Counted from the stretch's first letter, positions 11,940 through 24,398 are shown. The stretch is DNA of 64,000 nucleotides from Lepidodermella squamata (GCA_047495785.1 JBLDXI010000011.1:868001-932000); one strand, 5' to 3'. Notes: generated by a model from the sequence alone, not told the origin. Program-made: numbers and translations.

Positions 11940-12656
11940 CCTTTAATTTTCCCCTTTTTCGCGTACATTGACTTGTCCATCGACTTGGGTCTTCAACAGC
12001 CGCGGGACATTTTCTAAATTTTTTTCGTAATCTTGCATGTCTAATTTAATAACTGCCGTTGAAGCATAAAATGCAACAAATGCAACAAATGCAATGAAAG
12101 CAACTAAAGCAGTTTCCATTACGACCTGGTAATCTGTTTGAAATAAATTCCGCGTTTTGAAATAAATGGGTAATGTTGCTTTCGCCAATTTGTGTAGCAT
12201 CCGGGGCGCTATCGGCTAACCGTTATATACGCGAATTTCACATACCCGCAAGAATACGTCCAATGGCTAGTACAAACAGTTTTAACTGAATTGGATCAGA
12301 AAATTTGCTATTAAATCGCAGTTAAATGTTTATATTTTTTCCAGATATTAGGTTGACATTGTTGCGCGTTTGATCTTATTGCATGAATATTCAGGGCAAC
12401 TCGTTGTCCTCAAAACTTTAGTAATGTACAGCTTGCAGGTGAAAATCCCGAAGCTAATGCTTTCGTTCCGAAGAATGTTCTTTATCTTGATTAAATAATA
12501 CAAATTTTGGCGGAGCAATAATTGATATTTTTCCAGCAATGAACAACAATAGCTGTACTATCATTCAGTGCTGCGTTTTTTTTGCCTCGTGCACGACTCG
12601 TGAACAGGCGCAATTAAAATGCTATATTTAGGCTCATATTATTTGACGGACACACT
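11940..12656. other. Unassigned segment replacing the rest of tandem unit 4
   Basis: The tandem repeat stops at 11939 and this unrelated AT-rich sequence follows. A minus-strand ORF (12200-11943, 85 aa) encodes a hydrophobic run (ALVAFIAFVAFVAFYAS) that would span a membrane, followed by a charged tail. Part of the run comes from a short tandem DNA repeat of the type AAATGCAAC at 12068-12098. I see no homology or splice support, so I do not call a gene. Confidence 0.4.
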
Positions 12657-13081
12657 GTAGTTACCGAAATATAAGCCTCCCCTCGATTAGAAGCCTGTCT
12701 CGTTTAGAAGCCTAGGTAAATTGGAATTCTTCGATGCATAGTCCTATCTGGAATAGTAGCCTAGGCTATTACGGCATGTGGGCTCTCCCGAGCTTAAAGG
12801 TTATAACAACGAAAAATGCCTGAAGATGTTGGATAATCTGCGACTTTTGCGACGATGATTTTTGTTGTGGCGCTCCTTATTTTCAGCTATTAGGCGACCT
12901 GGGTAATAGCTAGTAACGAAGAATTTGATGAGTTTTGAGACTGAAACACGCTAAATTACGCCACGTCTTCGTTGCATAAGCCTATCTCAAAAAGAAGCCT
13001 AGTCTTGAATAGTAGCCTACTTTTCCCCATTTTTCGAGTTATCATTTTTGCATAAGCCCGGGTTAGTATTTCGGTAACTAC
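12657..13081. mobile_element. MITE-like element with 15-bp inverted repeats
   Basis: GTAGTTACCGAAATA at 12657-12671 is repeated inverted and perfectly at 13067-13081. The 425-bp interior has no ORF but repeats AGAAGCCT/TAGCCT-type octamers near both ends (12680-12780 and 12985-13020). This is a non-autonomous, MITE-like arrangement. A target duplication was not found. Confidence 0.6.
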
Positions 13082-13083
13082 GG

Positions 13084-13182
13084 TAGTCCCTTATGCCATG
13101 ACGGCTACGTAATATGTACTTTTCGTTTCAAGGATTTTGAACAAGAGAAGTAACGACCGTCCAAAAGACGTTTTCCATTCAG
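13084..13182 (+). repeat. Detached fragment of the 2.5 kb tandem unit
   Basis: These 99 bp match unit positions 2022-2122 with a few substitutions. The fragment lies directly after the MITE. The arrangement suggests that the right part of unit 4 was deleted or replaced before the MITE arrived. Confidence 0.85.
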
Positions 13183-13806
13183 TTGGATTGAATGCTGCTG
13201 CTAGAGTCAGTGTCCTCCTCTGAAGTGAAAATGTCCACTGTGCTAGCAAATTTTGTTTTGAATTTATTTAGGAGGGCATTAAACATCGATGACATTTCAA
13301 AAACCGACTGCTCTAGAAACTAACAAAGTTCCGTTGAAAAAGCAAGACAAGCGAGCAATCTTCGAAAGCAAAGTCGAATGTGTAAGCTTTGAACGTACAT
13401 GATGACCATTTAGAAGCTCTGAGCTCCATTCTTTCCTGTCTTGGGAGCCGTCTAGGGCGAGATGCGCCTATTGGGGATGAAAATAGCATTAATGAGCCTA
13501 GCTAGAGAATATATGAATGAGTTTAGAGCTTCGAAATGGTTATTATTGGAACCTACCAACCTGCTTTGGAGTCTGTTCGACCTTCGCGTACGAGTCGACT
13601 TACAGCGGAGTCAGTGGACTTGGTGCCCTGGAAAGACCCGCGAAAACTACGTTTCTTGAAAATTTCAAAAATTCTACACGCTTATGTCATTCAAATAATT
13701 CCGGCTATCGAAGGCATATCGAAGTGTGTGCAATCTCAATGGTGGCTGAGAAACAAATTCATCTCTTGATAATGATTTCATAGTACCCGTGAAAACAACC
13801 CATGTT

Positions 13807-13935
13807 TTTAGGGGACCAGGGGACTACGACGACGAGATATATGATACTGGAATATGGTGATAGTGAATATGGATGGGTAGTGGGCAGTAAACTGGATAGT
13901 GACGAGTGATAATCTCGCCGATGTGGTCCCCTAAA
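13807..13935. mobile_element. Small inverted-repeat element (129 bp)
   Basis: A perfect 12-bp inverted repeat, TTTAGGGGACCA at 13807-13818 and its complement at 13924-13935, bounds a short non-coding interior. It could be a tiny MITE. The flanking stretches 13190-13806 and 13936-14780 show no supportable gene. Confidence 0.4.
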
Positions 13936-14787
13936 CCCGCAAGTGAAAGGCCGGCATACCGCGGAGGCTATAAAACTGTTCATTTGGTAATTCGGTCATT
14001 GCAACTGCTTTGAAAAGGTTAGGCAGTGTGTTTTCGAATGGACAAACAATTTGAACAGTATGGTGGAACAGTATAGGCTGTTCCAGGTGAGGCTGGTCAT
14101 CATATCTTAAAATCCGAAAAGAGAGCTAGCAAAAAATTAAGGCCTTGAATGGATAAACCAAATTCGCGAGCTCGTTCGAAGCAGTCATTGCGGCCTAAAA
14201 ATTAACCGTAATAAACTAATATTGTGATTTATCTGCCTAAGATTAGATGAGGAACTCTTTGGCATATGGAACTTGGAATAGAAGAAATATAGATATTCAA
14301 AAATCTCAAAAACTTGAAATCAGATACTATTTTACAAAGAAAGAATCGAAGTTCATCAAAGGATCCAGCTTTGTGAGCTAATTTGTGAGCTTACTTCTGG
14401 CATAAGCAAAATCCCGAATTCATATCAAATAGCAATATTTATAAAGGATAACTGCTATTGATGGGGTTGAGGGTGTAAAAATTATATCCCTAACCCAGTG
14501 TTTGTTTTTAAGGAAAAGTTCAGTGTTTACCCAAAACATAGTTCGGTGTTTACCCCTTTTCGCCTTATAATTACAGGAATTTTTCGGTATAAAATTGCGG
14601 GAAATGTATATCGAAAACAGCATTGCCGAAAACGTCAGACATCATCACAAGGCTCATGAGTCAAATATACACATGGTTGATGGTCGAACCAGGGTCCCCA
14701 GGCTTTGTGTACTGAGTAGCCATATCTTGATTGCCGGTGAATGGCGTCCTACACCGGTTGCGGTTCTGGGCATTGACGTGCCTTTTC

Positions 14788-14925
14788 GCCGCGCTGCAGT
14801 TTGGCGGACAAGTCAACGACGACGACCGGCTGTCTGTTGGGAACGAGAAGCTGCCGAAGGTTGCAACGGCGAAGAACCTGGGTGTCACGTTTGACGCGAT
14901 CGGCCTTGGTCGCGTGCCCCAAATG
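14788..14925 (+). pseudogene. Short non-LTR RT fragment
   Basis: The translation contains GNEKLPKVATAKNLGVTFD, which matches the conserved block after the palm domain of non-LTR reverse transcriptases (L-P-x-V-x3-K-N-L-G-V-x-(F/L)-D). The preceding frame has no catalytic motif and the following frame is lost, so this is a small relic. The 14950-15650 stretch that follows is AT-rich and without a gene. Confidence 0.5.
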
Positions 14926-15689
14926 GGGCACCGTCGCGAAAAAGTTTGAGAACCCCTGGAATAAATAGCATAATCCCGTCCCCAAACGTAGCGCTCTTAT
15001 ATTGAAAATTTATACATACCTATAATGCATCATGCACCATGAAATCAATTATGGAATGAATTTCCGCTATATTTCGAATTATTAGGGTCAATTTCCGATT
15101 TCACTTCGAATTCGATGGCCAATTCGACGATGAAGACAAAATTGTTAACAAATTATGAAAAAATCCACTAGTTTTTTCTAGAATCAAGTAATATTTTCGA
15201 ACATTTGTGATATTTAGTTAAAAAAAATCGAAAATCGAATTCCTTAAATCCCAAAAAACCTCATTTTTCATCAATAAATAGGGATTAGTTAATTCACCGA
15301 TGGTTCTATTTTTGAATGCTGGGGGTGTATCCAAGGTTTTTTTTTTAGTAATTTCAGGTTATTCCCATGGAAAATTCTCCAAATTTTTCGCTCGCTTCGC
15401 TCGTGTTCTGGCATCTTTCTTCCCCACGTTAAATGGCCGAAAGAGAATTATAAGGAGAATTACAAGTCCATGCTATTTGCAGTATTTTTTAATACGACTG
15501 AATGAAAATCACGGCAGAGAAAAGCGTCAGCTAAGCTCACTAATGCCCATGAATAACTTTATATCCCAAATGGAGCTCAAAAATTCGGGGGAATTATAAA
15601 TGGCAAAATTTTGAAATTGTGAAAGCAAGAAAAGACGATGAATGACATAAGAAAATGCAAAGGAACATAAACAAGCATATTGATATATG

Positions 15690-15840
15690 CGAGCGAGCGC
15701 AATTTTTTTGGAAGGAAACCCCAATCCCCCCCTCGGCAAAAATCCTACTTTCTACGCTGTTTGTAACACAACTTGCCTTGAACAAAGTCGTTTGCTCCGA
15801 AAAAGACAAAGGAAAAATGTCATCACATTTTACAGGATAA
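15690..15840. repeat. Dispersed repeat family member
   Basis: The stretch CCCCTCGGCAAAAATCCTAC (about 15727-15746) recurs with changes in the inverted-repeat arms (about 35755-35778 and 48497-48519). The adjacent CCTTGAACAAAG...AAAAATGTCATCA (15777-15826) recurs near 46590-46645. This shows one non-coding repeat family scattered through the window. The small ORF across it (15655-15840) is not supported. Confidence 0.45.
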
Positions 15841-16087
15841 TAAATAGGAACTAGCTTTGCTGTACAGTTTTCTTTAAGAGCGATTAGAGCTATTATGATT
15901 ATGGCTATTTGAGAGCTAAGACCCTATTGCAAATAGCGATCGTTATTAGATCTTAATATAGCTTAATAGCTTAACGACAGCGCTAGCCTATAACGTGTAG
16001 TGTTATCAGGTAGACCGTGCTATTGGGTACTATCGCCCATCGTGCTGCTATCCTCAACGTCTTATTCGAACAGTTTATATTTTATAT

Positions 16088-16286
16088 CAGTGCTTCGCAA
16101 ACTTAAAAAACCGGAAAGCCTTAGCCCCGGCCCCAATTTTGGCTGAAAATAGTGCAGATTTTCGGGTTATGATCGTGCGAAAATAGGCATCCGGCCGCAT
16201 TCCAGCAATCTTTGAGAAACCGGTCGCCATGAACTGCCCAGCCGGCCGCACGCGATCGGAAACAAATCCCAGTTTGCGGAGCACTG
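16088..16286. mobile_element. hAT-type MITE
   Basis: The ends are CAGTGCTTCGCAAACT (16088-16103) and the inverted AGTTTGCGGAGCACTG (16271-16286), one mismatch in 16. This matches the CAGTG-xTTC-x-CAAACT terminus known for hAT transposons. The flanking 8 bp are TTTTATAT and ATTTAAAT, a 6/8 match consistent with an eroded 8-bp hAT target duplication. The 199-bp interior has no ORF. Confidence 0.75.
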
Positions 16287-16649
16287 ATTTAAATGAAAAA
16301 TGCGGCCCAAGTTGAATAAATGAAATTGGGCGGTGGTTCAACCAACGAGGGCGAGTTCTGTTTACTTCTAGGGCGCGCCTCTTCAAAACGAGGGCGCGCT
16401 ATTATTAAATGAGGGCTGAGATTAAACGATGGCGAACTTTTACCTTTTGGGGCGGCAGATTTTATTTTACCGCATTTCTTACATGAGACGTAGTTAGGAC
16501 ACCGGGGCTTGGACCCTGCAATGTAATCAAAATGTTGGCGATGAATACGGATGAATACATTAAAAGCTGGGTTATTTACTATAAAAAGTGACCTTTGACC
16601 CTCATTATCTGCCAACACTTTTTTCTCGTAAAAAAGCCAGCTGCGGTGT

Positions 16650-16985
16650 CCTAGCTACGTCTCATGATTTCTTAAGATAGTCAGCAAGCGCGTAGCTCTA
16701 CGTCTGGCAAATTTTAAGTCAGTAAAGCGAGCTGAATGCAATAGCCGCGTCCTTTTTTCTAAATCTATCTCAGTTTTCGCGATGTGGTATACCCAAAATC
16801 GGTAAAGAGAGCCTTAAATTGCGCCTCCCCATATCAAGCGGCCCTGATAAATTGTTGCTCAAGTTGAAGTCCGCGGACGAGAGAACCGTACCTTTTTTGG
16901 CTGAAATGCAATGCTGTAAGCTGTTTCACGGTAAAATGGTAGTGGCATCATACAGGGTGTTCATTTTAAAACCGAACATCCGCCT
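16650..16985 (+). repeat. Dispersed repeat, inverted copy of 23100-23650
   Basis: The reverse complement of 23260-23410 and 23140-23180 aligns here with scattered substitutions (for example GATAGTCAGCAAGCGCG and TCAGTAAAGCGAGCTGAATG). An internal deletion separates the two blocks. The end reads ACAGGGTGTTCATTTTAAAA, matched in inverse near 23617-23645. It is a non-coding repeat, probably the eroded remains of a transposon whose end begins with TACAGGGTGT. Confidence 0.6.
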
Positions 16986-17109
16986 CGCGCGTTGGAAAAA
17001 TCGCATGATACCGCAAAATTTTATGCACAAAATTAAATATCCTTTTGAAAATATTTTTATTTTATTATAACCCGATTTTATTTTATTATTTTATTATTTT
17101 ATTAACGTT

Positions 17110-18570
17110 TTTATTATTAAACCCGAAGCAGCGGGCGGCCCGCCCCCATTCGTAATAAAACCTGCGGGCGGCCCGCCGCCACGCAGCGCCAGTCCCGCTC
17201 CTCTCACAGCGCCAGTTCCGCCGCCTCGCAGCACCAGTCCCGCTCCCGCACAGCGCCAGTCCCGCTTGTCCTCATTGCGCGCACAATAGCGTGTTTTAAG
17301 GTGCCCGGCCGCCGGCCGAACAAACGAAGCGTCATATTAACCTGATATCGACTTTATAACTGTATTATTGAATTGAATTGTTATAATTAGAATAATTGAA
17401 AAATTCAGATTTCATTTTGTCGATTTGCTGTTTTCTTGTTATTTTCCTAAATTTATGACGTAGTAATTAGGCCTGCGTGCGCGCGAATAAGACCGGCCAG
17501 TCACAAATTTATCTCTTTATTTCTCTTTCTCGCGCGCGCCCTAATTTCACCATTGCTTTACGATGATATCTAATGACCGCGCGTACTCGCAGTAATAAAA
17601 ACAAACAAAAGTGTGACCTGAGCGCAACTTGTGGTATTAGACTCTAAGGCGCGCGCGCATATTTTACAATTTTATAATATTTCAGCCGCGCGGGCTGATT
17701 TCATAGAGCTACTTCAATATTATTTGGCGGTATTGATAGCAAAATTAAATTCAGAAAAATATCTTTCGGCTGAATACCCATAGCCCATAGGTGAACGGCC
17801 GGCGAGCAAAATCAGTGAGAAGTACGAGGGTACTAAACATCGCGAGCTTATTATGAGTCTCACACAAAACCGACTTGAAACTTTGAGTGCGCGTGAAAAA
17901 TTTTCCCTATCATTTATACGCGCGAGAACCCCATATTCAATCAATAGAGAATTAAATGAATTTTATTTTAGTATAAAAACCGCCAAATTATTCGAATGTA
18001 ACCCTTTAATATCAATGCGCGCGGTAAATAATGCCATAAAATTATAAATCGGCGCGCGCGAAAGCCTCACTATTATTTTCATAGGCGGTCTCGAATTCTG
18101 TCTGTCAAAAATTGTATAACGGAATTTGCTATCTATTGTTAATTAACGTCTATTCGATTCAATTTTAATTAAATAATAGTAATTTTTATTGAATTTTCCA
18201 CGTGCATTTAAAAATATAAAAAGTGACTTCAAAATTACGCTGAAATAATGGCTGAAGCAATAAAATGTACCTATTCCGCGCGCGCGCGCCTATATTATGA
18301 AAGGGTCATAAATAACACCGCGGTATTTATTACTATTTACCCTTCCTTATTTAGGACACTGTGCTAAAATACTGTGCTGGTTAAAATAAAATGAAAAAAT
18401 GAGATGCAAATAAAACAAATCAATTTACAGCCGATCTGTTTAGTTGTATCAAATTCAAGCGCGCGCGTAGGTGAGAGGCGGTGGAACTGGCGCTGCGAAG
18501 GAGGCGGACCGCACACTGCGAGGCGGTGGAACTGGCGCTGAGAGGTGGCGGACTACCTATGGCGCGCGTT
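17110..18570. repeat. GC-rich repeat-bounded element with alternating CG runs
   Basis: The left edge (17130-17270) contains several copies of a GCGCCAGTYCCGCC-type motif. The right edge (18475-18560) contains the same motif in inverse (GGAACTGGCGCTG). The AT-rich interior is punctuated by runs of alternating C and G, for example 17648-17660, 18050-18060 and 18277-18290. Part of it (about 17720-17760 against 17945-17990) forms a weak inverted repeat. There is no supportable ORF. The layout suggests a foldback or MITE-like element with repeated ends. Confidence 0.45.
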
Positions 18571-18661
18571 ACGAAGGGCGGCGGGCCGCATGCAGAGACA
18601 AGTGGGGCTGACGTGACTTGCCTTCTAGCGCTGTCTATTGCTACAGTTTGCCTATACCTGT

Positions 18662-18712
18662 AGCCGCCTGTCATCGCCTGCCACGGCCTGCCATAGCCTG
18701 CCGAAATCAGGT
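18662..18712 (+). repeat. Short tandem repeat (GCCTGCCA-type, ~11 bp)
   Basis: GCCTGTCATC, GCCTGCCACG, GCCTGCCATA and GCCTGCCGAA follow one another in about 45 bp. This is a small degenerate tandem repeat with no gene. Confidence 0.5.
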
Positions 18713-18989
18713 CAATTTCGGCACGGTCCCTAAGCCTAAACAAGCATTTTTTGTGACGTTTTTCGCAGTTCTTGGGCGTATAACCACGAAAACTTCCATC
18801 TGAGTGCGGTTATTCCTTGCGGAAACAGTGTTTCTAAGTATAGTTATATATTCTCTACAAGATTACCACAGTCGCTCTTGTTGGATGATGGTTATTTTTA
18901 GCATACCTGCCCTAACAGCCAGTCGGTCTTTCAGAGCATAGATCTCATTATCACCATCTTCAAGGAGGTCCATGCCTTCAAATCACCCG

Positions 18990-19413
18990 TCAAAAACGCT
19001 GTCTCTCATTGTTTTCTTGTAAAGCAGAGTTAATACTTCTTAGTTACCGTGACTTTTTGGGGGGTCACCGCGGTTTTTCACTTGCTGCTGCTATGGATAC
19101 ATTCCGTCTAGAAAATGGAGTTTTTCGGGATATTCGGAACATTTATGATATTTGCAAACAATTCAGCGGTCAAATGGGCGGTCAAATGAGTGAATCTACT
19201 AGAAGACGTAAATAAGTTGACACTAAAACAAGAAAATGCCGGTGTTGCCATACTAACTCTTGAGCAGGAGTGACTCCCTTCTGCCATACCTGCTGAGTTA
19301 GATCTCATCCTCTGGTCAGATGAGCACTCTTCAAGAAGGCCCATGTTATGTAATCTGCTTAATTAGCATTGTTAATCATTGTTTTCTTGTAGAATAGAGT
19401 GTAAATTTCTTAG
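18990..19413 (+). repeat. Tandem dimer, copy 1 and start of copy 2
   Basis: The sequence from TTGTTTTCTTGTAAAGCAGAG (about 19008) recurs from about 19379 as TTGTTTTCTTGTAGAATAGAG, a period near 370 bp. Copy 2 is interrupted at 19414 by the TTAA-flanked element and resumes at 22551 with GGGGGTCACCGTGGTTTTTC, matching GGGGGTCACCGCGGTTTTTC at about 19058. No gene is supported. Confidence 0.65.
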
Positions 19414-19417
19414 TTAA

Positions 19418-22400
19418 CACTTTAACTGCCCAAATAAGGGTCAAAAAACGACATTTAGATCCAAATATTGGATCCAGATTTTAGACCCAGATTCTGGCTC
19501 TGAGAATTGGATCTAAATATCAGACCCAGATTCTGGATCCAGATTTTGGATCCAAGAATTAGATCCACTTTTTGGAGCTGTTGTTATTTTCACTGTATTT
19601 TAACGCATTTTCAATGCGGCTCTATATCCTTGTAGGAAAATGAGGATTACCAACAAGCCCCGAGTGACACTTTGACACCAGGCCGTCGACAGGAGAGGAA
19701 GAAACTAGTTTATTTGCTCTCTATATAGCCAGAGATAGCCCGAATTATCACACTTTTTAGCTCAACATTTATTTAATCTATAAGCTGTAATACAAATCAC
19801 GGTAAAAGTGTACTGAAGACACTTTAAGTGACAAGGGTCTTGCTTTTAAGGGTGGACTATATGAAAATATGCGTAAATTAGTCAGAAGAGATGCTTGTTT
19901 CAATATGAGCGTATCTGTGACATAACGTTTAGCCGTTTGTAACCCGATATAATAGTCTTATTAATCAATTGTGATGGATTAGAAGCTCAGGGGTTATCAG
20001 TATCCCACCTCACACGAAAGGTTCACTCGACAGCTTGAACAATGAACCATGGTAAGTAGGTCAGTAGGGCGAGAACAGAAAAACAGAGCATACCTATGCC
20101 AATTATTATGGACGCCTAATTTTATTCAATATGACATGGAGTATTCTTTCCGACAAATGCCTAATTTCTTCCGAAAATCAGGAGGGCTGGAATCGCCCCG
20201 TATTAGACTGATAAAGAATCGAGCTTAGCCAAATACCTCAATTCAAACAGAAGTGAAATTAGTTCGTATCCCCAGGTATACATATACCGTCTACCGAAAC
20301 CGATCGAACCCAGACGAAAAAGCACCAAAGATTGCTGAAGCACGCGGATGGGTAGATTGTCCAACATCTTAGCATTTTATTTCTTCAAAAGTGGATAAAT
20401 CGTCGAAAAAACGATGCTTGGCCAGCTCGAATCGAATCCGCGGGAAATTCAGAATTTTCTTTCTTTTCAAACTGAGATGCTGGAAAATCTACTCAATCGC
20501 GGGCTTCAACAATTTTTTTGTCCACCCAATAGTGTGGATTCAGCGGTTGCACTAAGGATAGCAATCGCAGACTTGATTTTTTGGAAAAAAAGTATTTTCA
20601 GCTTGAAATGAAATGATGATTTTTGACATTCTGGTTTATATGCTCGTTCCAATAGGAATAGAAGAGGCCCACTTTTCGATGATTTTAGACTTTGGACTTT
20701 TTAACTTCACATAAAACATGCAGTGTTGGCAGTATAATAATAGAATTATATAATACCTATCCACTATACCTCTATAGACTATATTCACTATTCAGGTGAA
20801 TCGTTTCCCAGTACTGAATTTCAGATGAAATTATTCGTGTAAAATAAGATACTTTGACTTGAAGTTAACACAAGGATCTTGCAGAGGAGCGATCCAAGTG
20901 GCATCACGATTCTCTACGTGGGAGAAGAGGGTTGTTGGTTTTTTGGTTCGTGATAGCCAAGTTATTCATCGCTGAGGGTCTGACCTCTGCGATTGCGAAA
21001 GTCCTACAATGGGCTTCTAAGCCGCGGTTTAATTCTACTAGGACTAAGAGAATAATTAAGTTTTACTAATTTGATTAGCATTACAGCGGAATTCTCATGA
21101 CTGAGAAGGCGTCTCTGGTCCATTTCGAATGGGCTCAAATGAAAAATGGAAATCACGTCAATTATACCGTGACACTCAAGTCGTGGGGCAATCATTCGAT
21201 TTACAGCAATTTACTAAATATTTTGTGTACAATTGAATTGAATTTCGGCTCGAATTTGACGAACGAATTCTCCCAGTGAGACGAGTCGGGTGATATAAAA
21301 ACCTCTTTTGAAGTTTTCGCCAAATATAATATTCAAGGATTCGTAGTAGAAGTGAGTTATGGCTAATGGCTATAATTTGAAATAATTGATCACCTTTAAT
21401 CCTAAAATTTGAAGTTTTGACAAATGAATTACGCTCATTGACAGTAATTTCCGAGCCATAATTTGCAAATTATAATTCGAGCGAATTATTTAGTAAATAG
21501 CTGTGATGATACATTTCATTAGTTTGCTCAAAAAGTGCTGCTATCTGCTATAATGGGATATTAAAGCTCCAGGGATACTAAAATGTTGGCAGGATCCCCC
21601 AAAAAAACCGAGTCGTTTTAAACATAAAGTGTCCTACTAGTGAAAAAACCGGTAGATTCAAACAGTTCTCGATGCTCGTTAAAGTATAACGCATGCGCGA
21701 GCGCATACTTACTGCCCACGGTTAAACAGGGGATATCGTTAGCGTCGTTGAGTAACTCGGATATAGGCTTGTTTACGTCAGTTTTAAAGTAAAATGTTGC
21801 CAGTAAAAAGTCATTTCTTGCCTCTTCATTCACGTAAAAAAACACCGCTTTTTACTTGTCATCAAAATGACGTAAACAAGCCTGAGTCTGAGTTATTCAA
21901 CGACGCTATCGATATCCATCAAAAATCCATCATTAGTACTAAATATCCATCAAAAGTAAGTATTTGTACCTATCTTTCTTTACTGCTACATCCAAGATAA
22001 TTTAGCAACCGGTCGAAACTTTCAGGCACATCAAAAGTTATCAATAACTTACGTCTCGTACCATACGGAGTATGATCAGACGATGAGGCAAGAAAATCCG
22101 TAAAAATAGAGAAAAAATTGCCAGGGGACACCTGAGACACCGTTCGATAGCCCGATGGATTATCTGATGAATTGCTTCTGCTTTCTATTTTTTGAAAAAT
22201 TTCTAGCTCTATTGTGCAATAGAATTTGAATGATTATGACAGAACTAAGACTTATGTTTCGTTCGCCACGTGAACGCATAATTAATTTGAGAACTTCATA
22301 TAGCTAAGCAATTAAACTCAGTGCCATCACTTGTTGATGAATTTGGGCTTGAATACCAATCGAAAAAAGGTGAAATAGAGCAAGATCCAGAAACCAGAGC

Positions 22401-22546
22401 CAGTTCTCAGAGCCAGCTTCTGGATCCAGAATCGGGATCTGATATTTAGATCTAATTCTTAGAGCTGGAATCTGGATCCAAAATCTGGATCTAATATTTG
22501 GATCTAAATCCTGGAGCTCGGACCCCTTATTTGGGCAGTTAAAGTG
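19418..22546. mobile_element. 3.1 kb non-autonomous transposon at a TTAA target
   Basis: The termini are CACTTTAACTGCCCAAATAA on the left and its inverse on the right, about 23 bp of inverted repeat. They are flanked by TTAA at 19414-19417 and 22547-22550. The tandem-dimer copy at about 19040 gives the related empty site (CTTAGTTACCGTGAC). Inside each end lie 120-150 bp rich in GGATCCAGATTTTGGATC- and AGATCTAAATAT-like subterminal repeats, mirrored between the ends. No ORF above about 75 codons is convincing. TTAA targeting is typical of piggyBac and Kolobok families; the assignment to either is inference. Confidence 0.8.
21730..21916. repeat. Hairpin-forming inverted repeat inside the TTAA element
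   Basis: About 55 bp from GGATATCGTTAGCGTCGTTG (21732) to ACGTCAGTTTT is repeated in inverse from AAAATGACGTAAACAAGCC (21865) to GCTATCGATATCC (21917), with a few mismatches and a ~78-bp loop. It may be a MITE nested in the larger element. The small ORFs on each strand here are mirror images produced by the repeat. Confidence 0.6.
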
Positions 22547-23099
22547 TTAACATGTCTTTTTTGGGGGTCACCGTGGTTTTTCACGTTTTATGGCTTAAGA
22601 CGCATTTACATGTTAAAATGGAGTTTTTCGGGTTTATTGGAACTTTATTGATGTTTGGTAGTAATTCAACGGTCAGATTTGGGTAAAATTGGCTGATTTT
22701 GTTTAGAGACCATGTCAGTATGACAATTGAGCAGGAAAAGCTGGTGTTGCCGCCGTAATTCGAGCGCAGGATCGACTTTCGTCTGCCATACCCACTCTCG
22801 TTCGACGTCATCATTAGGCCAGATCAGCATCCTTAAAGATGGTCCTTAAAATAATCTGGCAAGATCAAAGGCATTTGAGATCAGCTTTGATTGGTCGGGA
22901 GGAGTTAACTACGGCAACACTGTGGACAACGTTGTATCACAACATCAAGATGAGAGATTATCAAAGGTAAAGAAGGAAGGAAATGTGTCTTCCGCATCAG
23001 CAACATCCATGTCATTGACATGTTTTCGCCCGGCTTTCCGTCTATTTACATGATACCACTGCCCTTTTCATCGTGAAACAGCTAGTTTCATTGCATTTC

Positions 23100-23650
23100 G
23101 TCCATAAAAGGGTACGTTTCTCTAATCCGCAGACTCAAACTTGAGCAAAAATTTATCAAGGCCGCTTGATATATCATTAGCATCCTCAATGACAGCAGAA
23201 AACCACGTTGCACCGCCGTCGTCTTGATCCCAGCGGTGGATTTCAACGGCAAGGAACCGCAATTTAAGGCTCTTTTTACCGATTTTGGGTATATTACATC
23301 GCGAAAACTGAGATAGCTTAGGAAAAAAGGGCGCGGCTATTGCATTCAGCTCGCTTTACTGACTTGAAATTTGTCAGGCATGGAGCTGCGCGCTTGCTGA
23401 CTATCTTAAGAACTGGGTTAGAAAACCCTGATTTCAGGCGTTTTAACGGCTAAAATTTGAAAACCAACGCGGCGAAGTGGTAACGCGCGCTAAAATTCAA
23501 GGGCATTTTGCAATTGAAAATAAAATTAAAAATAATTATTGAAAGTGTTTAAAAATTATTTTAGTAGATTATTTTCTCAAATTAACCGGCAGATTTATTT
23601 TCGCGACTACGGCAGGAGATGTTCGGTTTTAAAATGAACACCCTGTATAT
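23100..23650 (-). repeat. Dispersed repeat, inverted partner of 16650-16985
   Basis: This is the longer copy of the repeat described at 16650-16985, in the opposite orientation. It ends with GTTCGGTTTTAAAATGAACA and CCCTGTATA at about 23619-23650. It carries no ORF. The stretch 22871-23100 shows nothing I can support. Confidence 0.55.
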
Positions 23651-24398
23651 TTAAATGGACGGAAAGACGGCTGAAAAAATGTCGATTTTGTATCTATAGA
23701 TGTTGTAGATCCGATTGCTCCTTCCTCATTATCAATAACCTCACACATCCTGGTGTTGGTATACTACGTCATCCGCAACGATAACTTAGTCCTTTCTTCC
23801 TGGCTGATCAAAGCTGATCTCAAAGGCTTTGCCGCGGTTATATTCAGCATTTTCTATCAGAGCTATCAATATAAAAAAGCAGCAAGGCAAAAGGTGATCA
23901 GAGATTTGATTGGTAATTGAGCCACTAAACTTGTGTTTTTTATATTTGCCGTTCGTAACGTCGTCATGTTAAACTTCCTCGCTAAGGATAGTGGTTCATA
24001 TGCCTTTTACTAAGCATAACCCTGGCCATCTTGCTTAGGATGTCCTTAGCAAGTAACACTGTAAAAAACAACTCATTTTGTAGCATGCTAGGTAGCAAGT
24101 TTCAATGCTCTTGGCGATACTTGCTATTTAATGAGTTTATTCGTGCTAAAGAAATTGGAGGTCATTAAAGAGCAAGTTGCCTTGTAGCAAGTATGTAGAA
24201 AGTCGGTTGCTACCCTGCTCATTTTGTAGCGACCATTCCAACCTCGCCCGAACCACGCCTACAATAATTAAAACGCGCCCAAAATGCCAGTAATCACATT
24301 TTATTGTCCATTTATCGCAATTGCGACGAGAATATAAAACAAAATCAGGCTTCAGAGCAGCCTAGCAAAGCTCAAATGTCGCGATTTTTCAGTTATAT

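Noticed and set aside
17720-18047. Two overlapping ORFs on opposite strands with similar peptides (FNFAINTAK and FYFSIKTAK)
   Set aside because: The similarity reflects a weak inverted DNA repeat inside the GC-repeat element, not two related genes.
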